A DNA stretch of 61,442 bases from Limnobacter olei (GTDB lineage Bacteria > Pseudomonadota > Gammaproteobacteria > Burkholderiales > Burkholderiaceae_B): assembly GCF_029087225.1 (NCBI RefSeq), contig NZ_JARFJD010000029.1, positions 1-61,442 of the forward strand, in the 5' to 3' direction. Positions 5,258-13,510 of this stretch are shown piece after piece. The position numbers and the translations under genes were made by a program. Within the stretch, counting starts at the first letter, position 1; each line of letters opens with the position of its first letter. The notes under the pieces were generated by a model, which saw nothing but the letters and a program-made list of their open reading frames with translations, had not been told where the DNA came from and searched no databases.

Positions 5258-8244
5258 GTTTTACAGAATCCAACACCGTCGAAGCCTACGTCCGCGATCT
5301 GCTTGCCGGTCCAGTCAAGGCTGTCCCGGCCAACACCGCCCAGGAACCTCAAGCCAGTTACGGCCCCAGCCCCAAGGGCATCGGCTGGCGCTACGCCGCC
5401 CCGGCTGAGGTGCCGCGCCAGATTCAGGAAGTGCTGGCTGAACCCTGGCTGCGTAAGTCGTTGATCCGCCTGAACCCCGAGATTGCCGCTCAGCCCGATC
5501 GCGCCGACGAGGTGCTCTACAAGCTGCGCGCCATCGTGCTGTCGGTGCGCTCGGATGGGCTGATCCGCGCCAACGAGGAAATGACCGCGTGGATGCGTGG
5601 TGAGCGCTCGATGCCCTTCGGCCACAACAATGAGCATGTGCCGGTGCGGTTGATCGACCTGGATGACCTGGCGCGGAACCAATACATCGTCACCCAACAG
5701 TACACCTACCGTGCAGGCCCCACCGAACGCCGGGCTGATCTGGTGCTATTGGTGAATGGCCTGCCGCTGGTACTGATCGAGGCCAAGACGCCGGTCAAAA
5801 AGTGCATCAGCTGGGTCGATGGCGCGGTGCAGGTACACGACGACTACGAGAAGTTCGTGCCTGAGCTCTTCGTCTGCAACGTGTTCTCGGTGGCGACCGA
5901 AGGCAAGGCTTACCACTATGGGTCCATCGGCCTGCCGGTCAAGGATTGGGGGCCGTGGCATCTGGATGGCGACGGTGACGATGGTCAGCACCACCCTCTG
6001 AAGTCGCTCAAACTGTCCGCTGAAAGCATGTTGCGCCCACATGTGGTGCTGGACATCCTAGGCAGCTTCACCCTCTTCGCCACTAACAAGAAAAAGCAGC
6101 GCATCAAGATCATCTGCCGCTACCAGCAGTTTGAAGCGGCCAACAAGATCGTCGAGCGCGTGCTGGCGGGCTACCCCAGGAAGGGCTTGATCTGGCACTT
6201 CCAGGGCTCGGGCAAATCTCTGCTGATGGTCTTTGCCGCGCAGAAGCTGCGCATGCATGCCGGCCTGAAAAATCCCACCGTGCTGATCGTGGTGGACAGG
6301 ATCGATCTCGACAGTCAGATCACGGGTACGTTTACCGGAGCGGACATTCCCAATCTGGAAAAGGCGGACACCCGCGAGAAGCTGCAGCTGCTGCTGGCTC
6401 AGGACGTGCGCAAGATCATCATCACCACGATCTTCAAGTTTGGCGAGGCCAATGGCAGCCTGAACGACCGCAGCAACATCATCGCCTTGGTGGACGAAGC
6501 CCACCGCACGCAAGAAGGCGATCTGGGCCGCAAGATGCGTGAGGCCCTGCCCAACGCGTTTCTGTTCGGCCTGACCGGTACGCCTATCAACCGTGCCGAC
6601 CGCAACACCTTCTACGCCTTTGGTGCCGACGAAGACGAGAAGGGCTACATGAGCCGGTACGGCTTCGAAGAGTCAATCCGCGACGGTGCCACGCTGAAAC
6701 TGCACTTCGAACCGCGCTTGATCGACCTGCACATTGACAAAGCCGTGCTGGATGCCGACTACAAAGACCTGACCGGCGGCCTGTCAGATTTGGACAAAGA
6801 TAACCTCGCCAAGACCGCCGCCAAGATGGCCGTGCTGGTGAAGACGCCTGAGCGCATCCGAAAGGTGTGCGAAGACATCGTCGAGCACTTCCAGACCAAG
6901 GTAGAGCCCAATGGCTTCAAGGGCCAGATCGTCACTTTCGACCGGGAGTCCTGCCTGCTGTTCAAGGCTGAGCTGGACAAGCTGCTGCCGCCCGAGGCTA
7001 CGGACATCGTGATGTCGGTGCAGGCAGCGGACAAGAAGGAACATCCAGAGTACACGGCCTATGACCGTTCACGCGATGAAGAAGAACGGCTGCTCGACCG
7101 CTTCCGCGACCCGGCCGACCCTCTGAAGCTGATCATCGTCACGGCCAAGCTGCTGACCGGCTTTGATGCGCCGATCTTGCAGGCCATGTACCTCGACAAG
7201 CCACTGCGCGACCACACGCTGTTGCAGGCCATCTGCCGGGTGAACCGCACTTACTCGGAGCAGAAGACCCACGGACTGATAGTCGACTACCTCGGCATCT
7301 TCGATGATGTGGCAGCAGCGCTGGAGTTCGACGACCAGAGCGTCAAGCAGGTGGTCAGCAACATCCAGGAGTTGAAGGACAAGCTACCTGAGGCGATGCA
7401 GAAATGCCTAGCCTTCTTCGCCGGCTGCGACCGCAGCATGCAAGGCTACGAGGGCCTGATCGCCGCGCAGCAGTGCCTGCCCAACAACGAGATGCGAGAT
7501 AACTTTGCTGCTGAGTACAGCGTACTCAACAAGATCTGGGAGACGCTGTCACCGGACACCGTTCTAAGCCCCTTCGAAAAGGACTACAAGTGGTTGTCGC
7601 AGGTGTACCAGTCGGTGCAGCCCTCCAGTGGCCACGGCAAGCTGATCTGGCACTCGCTGGGCGCCAAGACCATCGAGCTGATTCACCAGAACGTGCATGT
7701 GGACGCCGTGCGGGATGACCTCGACACCCTGGTGCTGGACGCTGATCTGCTGGAGGCTGTGCTGTCGAACCCCGATCCGAAGAAGGCCAAGGAGATCGAG
7801 ATCAAGCTCAAGCGCCGGCTGCGCGGGCATGGTGCAAATCCGAAATTTAAACAACTCTCAGAGCGCTTAGACGCCCTAAAAGATCGGTTTGAGTCAGGTC
7901 AAGTAAATAGTGTGGAATTTCTGAAGCAACTGTTAGAAATTGCCAGAGAAACTCTAAAAGCCGAGAAAGATACGCCACTCATAGAAAACGAAGATCGAGG
8001 AAAGGCTGCCTTGACCCAACTCTTCGAAGAAGTTAAAACTGATAGCACCCCTATCATTGTGGAAAGGGTTGTTTCAGATGTTGATGAGATAGTAAGACTT
8101 GTTCGCTTCCCAGGATGGCAAAGTACTCAAGCAGGTGAACGAGAAGTGAAAAAGGCTCTTCGAAAAGCTTTGTTTAAATACAAGTTACATACTGACGACG
8201 ATCTTTTTGAGAAATCATTTCAATATATTAAAGAATATTACTGA
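5254..8244 (+). CDS. hsdR: Type I restriction endonuclease subunit R
   Basis: This 996-residue protein has the full HsdR layout. An N-terminal nuclease domain carries Asp162 and Glu176-Ala-Lys178, followed by a superfamily 2 translocase with Walker A GSGKS (318-322), DEAH (414-417), LTGTP and QAICRVNR. A helical C-terminal domain follows. In a complete system HsdR cleaves DNA after translocation by the R2M2S complex. No hsdM is in the window and hsdS is a remnant, so this gene is probably an orphan. From about 7835 onward the DNA is clearly more AT-rich and codon choice changes, which suggests the last 130 or so codons came from another source. The ORF itself is unbroken. Confidence 0.92.
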   Translation: MSFTESNTVEAYVRDLLAGPVKAVPANTAQEPQASYGPSPKGIGWRYAAPAEVPRQIQEVLAEPWLRKSLIRLNPEIAAQPDRADEVLYKLRAIVLSVRSDGLIRANEEMTAWMRGERSMPFGHNNEHVPVRLIDLDDLARNQYIVTQQYTYRAGPTERRADLVLLVNGLPLVLIEAKTPVKKCISWVDGAVQVHDDYEKFVPELFVCNVFSVATEGKAYHYGSIGLPVKDWGPWHLDGDGDDGQHHPLKSLKLSAESMLRPHVVLDILGSFTLFATNKKKQRIKIICRYQQFEAANKIVERVLAGYPRKGLIWHFQGSGKSLLMVFAAQKLRMHAGLKNPTVLIVVDRIDLDSQITGTFTGADIPNLEKADTREKLQLLLAQDVRKIIITTIFKFGEANGSLNDRSNIIALVDEAHRTQEGDLGRKMREALPNAFLFGLTGTPINRADRNTFYAFGADEDEKGYMSRYGFEESIRDGATLKLHFEPRLIDLHIDKAVLDADYKDLTGGLSDLDKDNLAKTAAKMAVLVKTPERIRKVCEDIVEHFQTKVEPNGFKGQIVTFDRESCLLFKAELDKLLPPEATDIVMSVQAADKKEHPEYTAYDRSRDEEERLLDRFRDPADPLKLIIVTAKLLTGFDAPILQAMYLDKPLRDHTLLQAICRVNRTYSEQKTHGLIVDYLGIFDDVAAALEFDDQSVKQVVSNIQELKDKLPEAMQKCLAFFAGCDRSMQGYEGLIAAQQCLPNNEMRDNFAAEYSVLNKIWETLSPDTVLSPFEKDYKWLSQVYQSVQPSSGHGKLIWHSLGAKTIELIHQNVHVDAVRDDLDTLVLDADLLEAVLSNPDPKKAKEIEIKLKRRLRGHGANPKFKQLSERLDALKDRFESGQVNSVEFLKQLLEIARETLKAEKDTPLIENEDRGKAALTQLFEEVKTDSTPIIVERVVSDVDEIVRLVRFPGWQSTQAGEREVKKALRKALFKYKLHTDDDLFEKSFQYIKEYY

Positions 8245-8262
8245 TTTCCTACAGGCCATAAA

Positions 8263-9732
8263 ATGACAACAAATCAATATGCAAAAAACTGCGAATTAGT
8301 TGTAGGTATCGTCGCTCCTGTTGGGATAAACCTTGACGATGTCCAGAATAGGTTGACCTCTTTGCTGGAACAATTTCAATATAAGTTGAATTGGATTCAC
8401 TTAAGTAAATTGAGTCAGCGTTATGTTGAACAGACCGGGGCAACGTGTAACTCAGAACTTGAACGCCTGAACCAGGGAATGAATAACGGCAATTATTGTC
8501 GCGAAAAGTTTCAGAGGGGTGATTTCTTCGCCCTACTTGCAATCAATCAAATTAATGAAATGAGAAAGGTTGATTCCTCTGGAAACACTGAACCATCCCC
8601 GCGAGTTGCACATGTAATTAGATCACTCAAACATCCAGATGAGGTAGAAACACTCCGAAGAACCTATGGGGATGGATTTTTTCTTCTCGGAGTTTCATCA
8701 AGTATAAAAACTAGACGTCACTTCCTACACAATGTTAAAGGTATACCCCAAGATGAGCTCGATCGTTTAATCGGAAGAGACGACCGAGAGGTTGGTGATT
8801 TCGGTCAGAGGACTAGAGATGTCTTTCAAATGGCAGACGCATTTGTAACCACAGATGACAACACTAGGCTTTCTGACCAGCTCTCAAGAATACTGGATCT
8901 GCTGTTCTCAGCCCCAGCGATATCTCCTACAGCAGACGAATACGCCATGTTTTTAGCATACGCGGCTTCTTTAAGATCTGCAGATCTTTCCCGACAGGTT
9001 GGGGCCGTTATCGCGAATCGCCATATGGATATTATCGCTACAGGCGCTAATGACGTGCCAAAATTTGGTGGTGGACTTTACTGGCCAAACGACGAAGACC
9101 AACGTGATCATATTCGCAAGGAAGATTACAATGAACGTGAAAAACGGAATCTCACTCTTAAAATCATGAAAAAATTCAAGCCCGAGTCAACTTCGCAGGA
9201 TGAGGAGCTTCTTCATGAGGGTCTTGACTTACTTAAAGACACAGGGATTCTTGATATCACGGAATATGGTCGCGCTGTTCATGCGGAGATGGAGGCTTTG
9301 CTAAGTGCGGCTCGTAATGGAATTTCCGTTAGAGATTGTACTCTCTACACAACGACGTTTCCGTGCCACAATTGCACAAAACATATCGTTGCAGCTGGAA
9401 TCAAAGAAGTAAAATTTGTGGAACCATATCCAAAAAGTTTTGCGACTAAGATGCATGACGACTCTATTGAAACGAATGGAGACGATACAGCGAACAAAGT
9501 TCAGTTTGAGCCATTCGTAGGTATTGGCCCCCGAAGATTCGTTGATCTTTTTTCAATGAATCTTGGTAGCGGAAGGAATCTAACGAGGAAACATGACGGC
9601 CGACTAATTCACTGGGACAGATCGAATGCTGAGCTTAGGGTACCAATGACCCCACTGTCATATTTAGAAGCTGAAGTTAGCTTGGTAAATAAACTCGCAA
9701 ATGTAATTCAAGAGAGAGGAGTCAAATCATGA
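8263..9732 (+). CDS. Anti-phage dCTP deaminase
   Basis: This 489-residue protein has two parts. The N-terminal region (about 1-210) begins ELVVGIVAPVG and resembles the P-loop-kinase-like half of known anti-phage dCTP deaminases. The C-terminal zinc deaminase domain carries His340-Ala-Glu342 and Pro367-Cys368-x2-Cys371. Characterised members convert dCTP to deoxyuracil nucleotides on infection and starve phage DNA synthesis. That is family knowledge; the substrate here is inferred. The insertion between YAASLRSADLSRQVGAV and the HAE motif is typical of the defence type rather than housekeeping dCMP deaminase. The gene is AT-rich like the end of hsdR and lies 18 bases after it. Confidence 0.85.
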   Translation: MTTNQYAKNCELVVGIVAPVGINLDDVQNRLTSLLEQFQYKLNWIHLSKLSQRYVEQTGATCNSELERLNQGMNNGNYCREKFQRGDFFALLAINQINEMRKVDSSGNTEPSPRVAHVIRSLKHPDEVETLRRTYGDGFFLLGVSSSIKTRRHFLHNVKGIPQDELDRLIGRDDREVGDFGQRTRDVFQMADAFVTTDDNTRLSDQLSRILDLLFSAPAISPTADEYAMFLAYAASLRSADLSRQVGAVIANRHMDIIATGANDVPKFGGGLYWPNDEDQRDHIRKEDYNEREKRNLTLKIMKKFKPESTSQDEELLHEGLDLLKDTGILDITEYGRAVHAEMEALLSAARNGISVRDCTLYTTTFPCHNCTKHIVAAGIKEVKFVEPYPKSFATKMHDDSIETNGDDTANKVQFEPFVGIGPRRFVDLFSMNLGSGRNLTRKHDGRLIHWDRSNAELRVPMTPLSYLEAEVSLVNKLANVIQERGVKS

Positions 9733-9932
9733 AATCCAACAGTAATTTTGAACGAGCTAAATCTGCAACTGATAGCTGGCCAAGCTGGAAGCGTTCTTAC
9801 GAACTCACAAAAGACTCCTCAAAATCTCAGTTTGGGCAGTCGGCACGCGCACCTGAAACTAAGTCAAATTTGGATGTCGGAAGCGCCAAACTAGCTAGCG
9901 GTACGAATAAACCCACAACTTCGGAATCGTAA
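9729..9932 (+). CDS. Small hydrophilic protein coupled to the dCTP deaminase
   Basis: This 67-residue ORF starts at the ATGA overlapping the deaminase stop, so it is translationally coupled and probably real. I do not recognise a characterised family. The N-terminal third holds a compact motif, ERAKSATDSWPSWKRSYEL. The rest is rich in Ser, Lys, Thr and Asn and is probably disordered. It has no membrane segment or cysteines. A role as regulator, cofactor or phage sensor of the deaminase is possible but unproven. Confidence 0.6.
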   Translation: MKSNSNFERAKSATDSWPSWKRSYELTKDSSKSQFGQSARAPETKSNLDVGSAKLASGTNKPTTSES

Positions 9933-9999
9933 TAAACACAGTATTGAGGAACGATTCATAATCCTCGCCATCCATATCACTCTACAAATTTAGAGGTGA

Positions 10000-10043
10000 A
10001 CAGGCTACTAGCGATTCGTACGCAAGTAGCCTGTCTGCTTTTT
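10000..10043 (+). terminator. Rho-independent terminator after the defence operon
   Basis: ACAGGCTACT (10000-10009) pairs perfectly with AGTAGCCTGT (10025-10034). The 15-base loop can itself form a small GCG/CGC pairing. CTGC and five T bases follow. It closes the hsdR-deaminase transcription unit and marks the right edge of the accessory region. Confidence 0.85.
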
Positions 10044-10170
10044 GATCCCCGAAAACTCCGGCTAAAAATGAATAAGAACCGCTATCAACTGACGACAAAA
10101 TCTGACAATTAAGACAACTGTCTTGAAAATCTACAAATTGACAGGGGCTGTGATGGAACTTTCCGACCCA

Positions 10171-10197
10171 TTAGCACTCACAAACGAAGAGTGCTAA
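10171..10197. promoter_or_regulatory. CIRCE operator (HrcA binding site) of rpoH
   Basis: TTAGCACTC, nine bases, then GAGTGCTAA match the CIRCE consensus arms without mismatch. The repressor HrcA binds this element at groE and similar heat-shock genes. The site lies 44 bases before the rpoH start codon, so rpoH transcription is probably controlled by HrcA. CIRCE upstream of rpoH has been reported for betaproteobacteria. Confidence 0.93.
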
Positions 10198-10241
10198 AAT
10201 TAATTGGAAATTGGTTCATTAATTCGGAGAACACCGCAATC

Positions 10242-11168
10242 ATGACCACTGCATTGACCCTTGCTAACCCACGCGCCGCTGGCAACAGCCTTGCTGTGCG
10301 CGACCCATGGGCACTGGTGGCCCGTGGCCCGCTTGGCAACCTAGATGCCTACATATCAGCCACGCACCAAATTCCCATGCTGTCGCCCGAAGAAGAAGTT
10401 GAGCTTGGCGAACGCCTACAACGCGACAACGATCTTGAGGCGGCCCGCCGCCTGGTACTCAGCCACCTGCGCCTGGTGGTTGCAGTGGCACGGCAGTACC
10501 TGGGGTACGGCTTGCCCCACGCCGACCTGATTCAGGAAGGCAATATCGGCCTGATGAAAGCCGTGAAGCGATTCGACCCCACGCGCGGCGTGCGGCTGGT
10601 CAGCTTTGCTTTGCACTGGATCAAAGCTGAAATTCACGAGTACATCATTCGCAACTGGCGCATGGTGAAAATGATCACCACCAAAGCGCACCGCAAGCTG
10701 TTTTTTAACCTGAACAGCTTCAAGAAGTACGGTCAAACCCTGTCGCCTGATCAAATCAACGAGGTGGCCAGTGAATTGAATGTACGCCCCGAGGACGTGT
10801 ATGACATGGAGCGCCGCATGGCTGGCCATGAATTTAGCCTGGACCCGGTGGTAGACGCAGACAACGAAGAAAACAGTTACAACCCCGTGCGCTATTTGGC
10901 CGCCGAAGGTGCCGAGCCCACTGAGGTGCTGGAAGGTGTCAACATGGAGCGCCTGCACAGCGAAGGTCTGGACCTAGCCTTGGCCAGCCTGGACGAGCGC
11001 AGCCAGCGCATTATTTCCAGCCGCTGGTTGGCCGGTGACAACGCCAAAACCCTGCACGACCTGGCTGCAGAGCTGGGTGTGTCGGCCGAGCGGGTTCGCC
11101 AAATTGAAACCCAGGCGATGAAAAAGATGAAAACCGCTTTGCTGAAATATGAACAGGGCGAGGTTTAA
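10242..11168 (+). CDS. rpoH: Heat-shock sigma factor RpoH (sigma-32)
   Basis: The protein has 308 residues from the ATG at 10242, which is preferred over the upstream GTG at 10191 because that one lies inside the CIRCE operator. Sigma region 2 is clear (HLRLVVAVARQYLGYGLPHADLIQEGNIGLMKAVKRF, seen in parts), as are the sigma-32-specific RpoH-box region (RKLFFNLNSFKK) and the region 4 helix-turn-helix (LHDLAAELGVSAERVRQIE). It directs RNA polymerase to heat-shock promoters. GGAGA at 10226-10230 is the likely ribosome site, with a slightly long 11-base spacing. Transcription probably responds to HrcA through the CIRCE element. Confidence 0.96.
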   Translation: MTTALTLANPRAAGNSLAVRDPWALVARGPLGNLDAYISATHQIPMLSPEEEVELGERLQRDNDLEAARRLVLSHLRLVVAVARQYLGYGLPHADLIQEGNIGLMKAVKRFDPTRGVRLVSFALHWIKAEIHEYIIRNWRMVKMITTKAHRKLFFNLNSFKKYGQTLSPDQINEVASELNVRPEDVYDMERRMAGHEFSLDPVVDADNEENSYNPVRYLAAEGAEPTEVLEGVNMERLHSEGLDLALASLDERSQRIISSRWLAGDNAKTLHDLAAELGVSAERVRQIETQAMKKMKTALLKYEQGEV

Positions 11169-11210
11169 AGCTGGGCTGTAATCATTTTGGGTGAAAACTA
11201 ACCTACACTA

Positions 11211-11235
11211 AGGGCTTGGCAACAAGCCCTTTTTT
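11211..11235 (+). terminator. Rho-independent terminator after rpoH
   Basis: AGGGCTTG (11211-11218) and CAAGCCCT (11223-11230) form a perfect eight-base stem with a GCAA tetraloop, followed by a run of T. It ends only six bases before the next start codon, so it overlaps the translation-initiation region of the glutathione transferase gene. Confidence 0.88.
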
Positions 11236-11241
11236 ACGACC

Positions 11242-11919
11242 ATGATCGACGTACACCACCTGGAACACTCGCGCTCGCAGCGCATTATCTGGCTGCTTGA
11301 AGAACTTGGCCTGCCTTACAAGGTAACCCGCTATGCGCGCGACGCCAAAACCTACCTGGCCCCACCCGAATTGCTGAAAATTCACCCCCTGGGGAAATCG
11401 CCTGTGATTACCGATGGCGACATTACCGTGGCCGAGAGCGGTGCCATTGTGGAATACCTGATCGACAAGGCTGGTGGCAAATTTCGCCCCGCTGCGGGTA
11501 CCCAGGCACATCGGGATTACACTTATTGGATGCACTTTGCCGAAGGCACAGCCATGCCCCCACTGGTCATGACCCTGGTATTCAATAAAATTGAGAATGC
11601 TCCAGTACCCGCTTTGTTGAAGCCAATTGTTTTACCGATTGCACGCGGCATTTCCAAGCAAGTGAAAACCAGTTTCATCAACCCCAACCTTGAAAAGCAG
11701 TTCGCTTACATTGAAAGCGTGCTGGCCAAGAATGAGTGGTTTTGCGGCAGCGAAATGACCGGCGCCGACTTCATGATGAGTTTTCCACTGGAAGCAGCCA
11801 TGAGTCGCGCCGAGAGCATCAACAGCATGCCCAAAATTTCAGCTTACGTAAAACGCATCCACGCCATGCCCAGTTTCAAAAAAGCACTGGAAGTGGGCGG
11901 TCCGTACAATTACGCTTAA
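11242..11919 (+). CDS. Glutathione S-transferase family protein
   Basis: This 225-residue protein has an N-terminal thioredoxin-fold domain (SRSQRIIWLLEELGLPY, then the cis-Pro glutathione-binding segment GKSPVI and AESGAIVEYL) and an all-helical C-terminal domain. It resembles cytosolic GSTs that conjugate glutathione to electrophiles; its substrate is unknown. The start at 11242 is the natural N-terminus of the family, but there is no Shine-Dalgarno sequence and the rpoH terminator T run ends six bases upstream. Expression may depend on readthrough or an unusual start. Confidence 0.9.
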   Translation: MIDVHHLEHSRSQRIIWLLEELGLPYKVTRYARDAKTYLAPPELLKIHPLGKSPVITDGDITVAESGAIVEYLIDKAGGKFRPAAGTQAHRDYTYWMHFAEGTAMPPLVMTLVFNKIENAPVPALLKPIVLPIARGISKQVKTSFINPNLEKQFAYIESVLAKNEWFCGSEMTGADFMMSFPLEAAMSRAESINSMPKISAYVKRIHAMPSFKKALEVGGPYNYA

Positions 11920-11935
11920 ATTCGCTGAATAACGC

Positions 11936-12661
11936 ATGAACGCAGTAAGCACGTCGATAGAACAACAGGCAAAAATCACCAAAATCAACGGCAGTGCGCA
12001 GTTGATTCGGGATGGTTTCTTCCTGCCCGCGCAAGCAGGCATGGTTCTATTGCCGGGCGACCGTGTTCTCAGCGATGCGGGCGGCAAGGCAGTGATTGAG
12101 TTCACTGGCGTGAAAGATGCGCTGATTATTGAGAATGGTGCGGCTGCCACATTCAACCTGGAAGTGGTTGAAATGGACAAGGCACCGCAGTGGATCGCCA
12201 CCGACCTGTATGGCCAGGGTGTGTATTTCGACGGCCAACAGGCTTCCGAGAAAACCGCCGGCACTGCGGACAACCCGGACCTGTTCGGGCTGTTTGGCAC
12301 CACCAACGCCAATGGCGAGTCGACCGGCTACCCAGTACTGGAAAGCCTGGTGTTTTTAGGTGCCACCGCAGCCATATACAGCGACAACGAAGACAACACA
12401 AACACCACTGAAACCACCAGCACCACCGAATCAGGCAACAACAATTCGGGTACTGGTGACAACAACAACCCGCCACCGGCTCCTGAACCGAATCCCGACC
12501 CAGAACCTGAAGAACCTGCCGCCAGCCCTCTGGACGCCGTACTTTCCCCCGTGACCAATGCGCTGGACGATTTACTCTCTGCCCTTGGTGCCCCCTCCCC
12601 TGTGGGCAGTCTTGCCGTACCTGTGCAAGCCAGCAGCAACAGCCTCGATTTGCCAAGTTAA
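11936..12661 (+). CDS. Retention-module-like protein with Asn/Pro-rich tail
   Basis: This 241-residue protein has no signal peptide. Residues 10-90 (ITKINGSAQLIRDG, LLPGDRVLSDAGGKAVIEFTG) resemble the N-terminal retention/FecR-like module of large LapA-type adhesins. A moderately hydrophobic segment follows (LESLVFLGATAAIYS, about 135-149), then a low-complexity stretch rich in Thr, Asn, Pro and Glu, and an amphipathic tail (LDAVLSPVTNALDDLLSALG). In adhesins this module anchors the protein in the outer membrane secretin, but here no repeats or RTX region follow. It may be a shortened relative or an unrelated small protein. Confidence 0.6.
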   Translation: MNAVSTSIEQQAKITKINGSAQLIRDGFFLPAQAGMVLLPGDRVLSDAGGKAVIEFTGVKDALIIENGAAATFNLEVVEMDKAPQWIATDLYGQGVYFDGQQASEKTAGTADNPDLFGLFGTTNANGESTGYPVLESLVFLGATAAIYSDNEDNTNTTETTSTTESGNNNSGTGDNNNPPPAPEPNPDPEPEEPAASPLDAVLSPVTNALDDLLSALGAPSPVGSLAVPVQASSNSLDLPS

Positions 12662-12790
12662 GACCCCGCCACTTGAACGTTCGCAGGGTCGATTTGTCCT
12701 CTCAATGAAATATAACTCGTTAGTAACTTGAGAGACTATTCCCTTGCAGATCGAACAATACTCTGTTCTGCACAACGGAATAGGCTTTGT

Positions 12791-12804
12791 GCATAGAACT
12801 ATGC
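12791..12804. promoter_or_regulatory. Palindrome before the C39-like peptidase gene
   Basis: GCATAG-AA-CTATGC is a perfect palindrome 31 bases before the start at 12836. Its size and place suit a regulator binding site, but no matching regulator is known to me. Confidence 0.3.
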
Positions 12805-12835
12805 GTGACGAGAATACGCTCATTCACTGAATAAG

Positions 12836-13510
12836 ATGTGTGAACTGAGTTTGGCAGCAAAGGACCTGTTTCTTATGAGCGGTAACACCAACTTCGGGCT
12901 CGATTTTTCCGAGGCCAAATCAATTGCCAGCACTGGCAAACCTCTCGAATTCACAGCAAAACCCAAGTTCGATTTAAGAACCCTTTACGCATTCACAGCA
13001 CCCGCAAGTGCACAACGCGCAAGCGGCCCCTGTGCAATCGGTACCATTCTTCACTACCATGAGATTGGCTGGAACCACCTGCCAAAAGACCGACACGGCC
13101 ACCCCTTGAACGACCCCTACATTCACGAAATCATGCGCTGGGCCGAGTGCCCAGACTTGCTCGGTGGCAGCATGGGCACCTCGCCAGCGGCCATGCTGAA
13201 AGGTCTGAGAAAAGCCGGGCTTGTTGCCAACTGGTACGCAGGCAACACACCACAAGCCACCCTGAACCTGATTCATGGCGAACTCTTTGAAGGCAGGCCC
13301 GTGATTGTATTAATTCATCACGGCCCGGAAGGCGAACCATTGTTGCTGGAATGGGAGGTGGTGTTCAACATTGAAAAAGACACGGTGAGCTCGAAACAGG
13401 CAAACATGGTACAGCAGGACAAAAAGCGCACCATTGCCGAATTCACGGCTCAAATGACCATGAATTTGCAACAGCTCAGTTGCAGCGTAATTACTGCGAG
13501 AAAAGACTAA
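12836..13510 (+). CDS. Putative C39-like cysteine peptidase family protein
   Basis: The protein has 224 residues. The block ASGPCAIGTILHYHEIGW looks like the nucleophile region of papain-like C39 peptidases. A glycine-rich segment (LLGGSMGTSPAAMLKGLRKAGL) follows, then a possible catalytic His in RPVIVLIHHGPEGEP and an aromatic strand LLLEWEVVF. These resemble the Cys and His halves of the C39-like fold, though the third residue is uncertain. No signal peptide is clear, so it may act in the cytoplasm. The start at 12836 could instead be the ATG at 12875 (MSGNTNFG). It ends directly against the convergent sco gene. Confidence 0.55.
   Translation: MCELSLAAKDLFLMSGNTNFGLDFSEAKSIASTGKPLEFTAKPKFDLRTLYAFTAPASAQRASGPCAIGTILHYHEIGWNHLPKDRHGHPLNDPYIHEIMRWAECPDLLGGSMGTSPAAMLKGLRKAGLVANWYAGNTPQATLNLIHGELFEGRPVIVLIHHGPEGEPLLLEWEVVFNIEKDTVSSKQANMVQQDKKRTIAEFTAQMTMNLQQLSCSVITARKD

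Larger units (their letters stand above)
9933..10241. other. Boundary region between defence genes and rpoH
   Basis: No further gene is visible. The region holds a terminator for the defence operon (10000-10043) and the CIRCE operator of rpoH (10171-10197). A TTGACA (10138-10143) could be the -35 box of the rpoH promoter, but no good -10 stands at the right distance. A CTTGAAA at 10122-10128 resembles a sigma-32 -35 box, also without a convincing partner. Confidence 0.6.

Noticed and set aside
10138-10166. Sigma-70 promoter for rpoH from TTGACA
   Set aside because: No acceptable -10 hexamer is found 16-18 bases downstream, so only the -35-like box is mentioned.
10191-10241. Upstream GTG start for rpoH giving 17 extra residues
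   Set aside because: The GTG lies within the CIRCE operator and the extra residues do not resemble RpoH N-termini.
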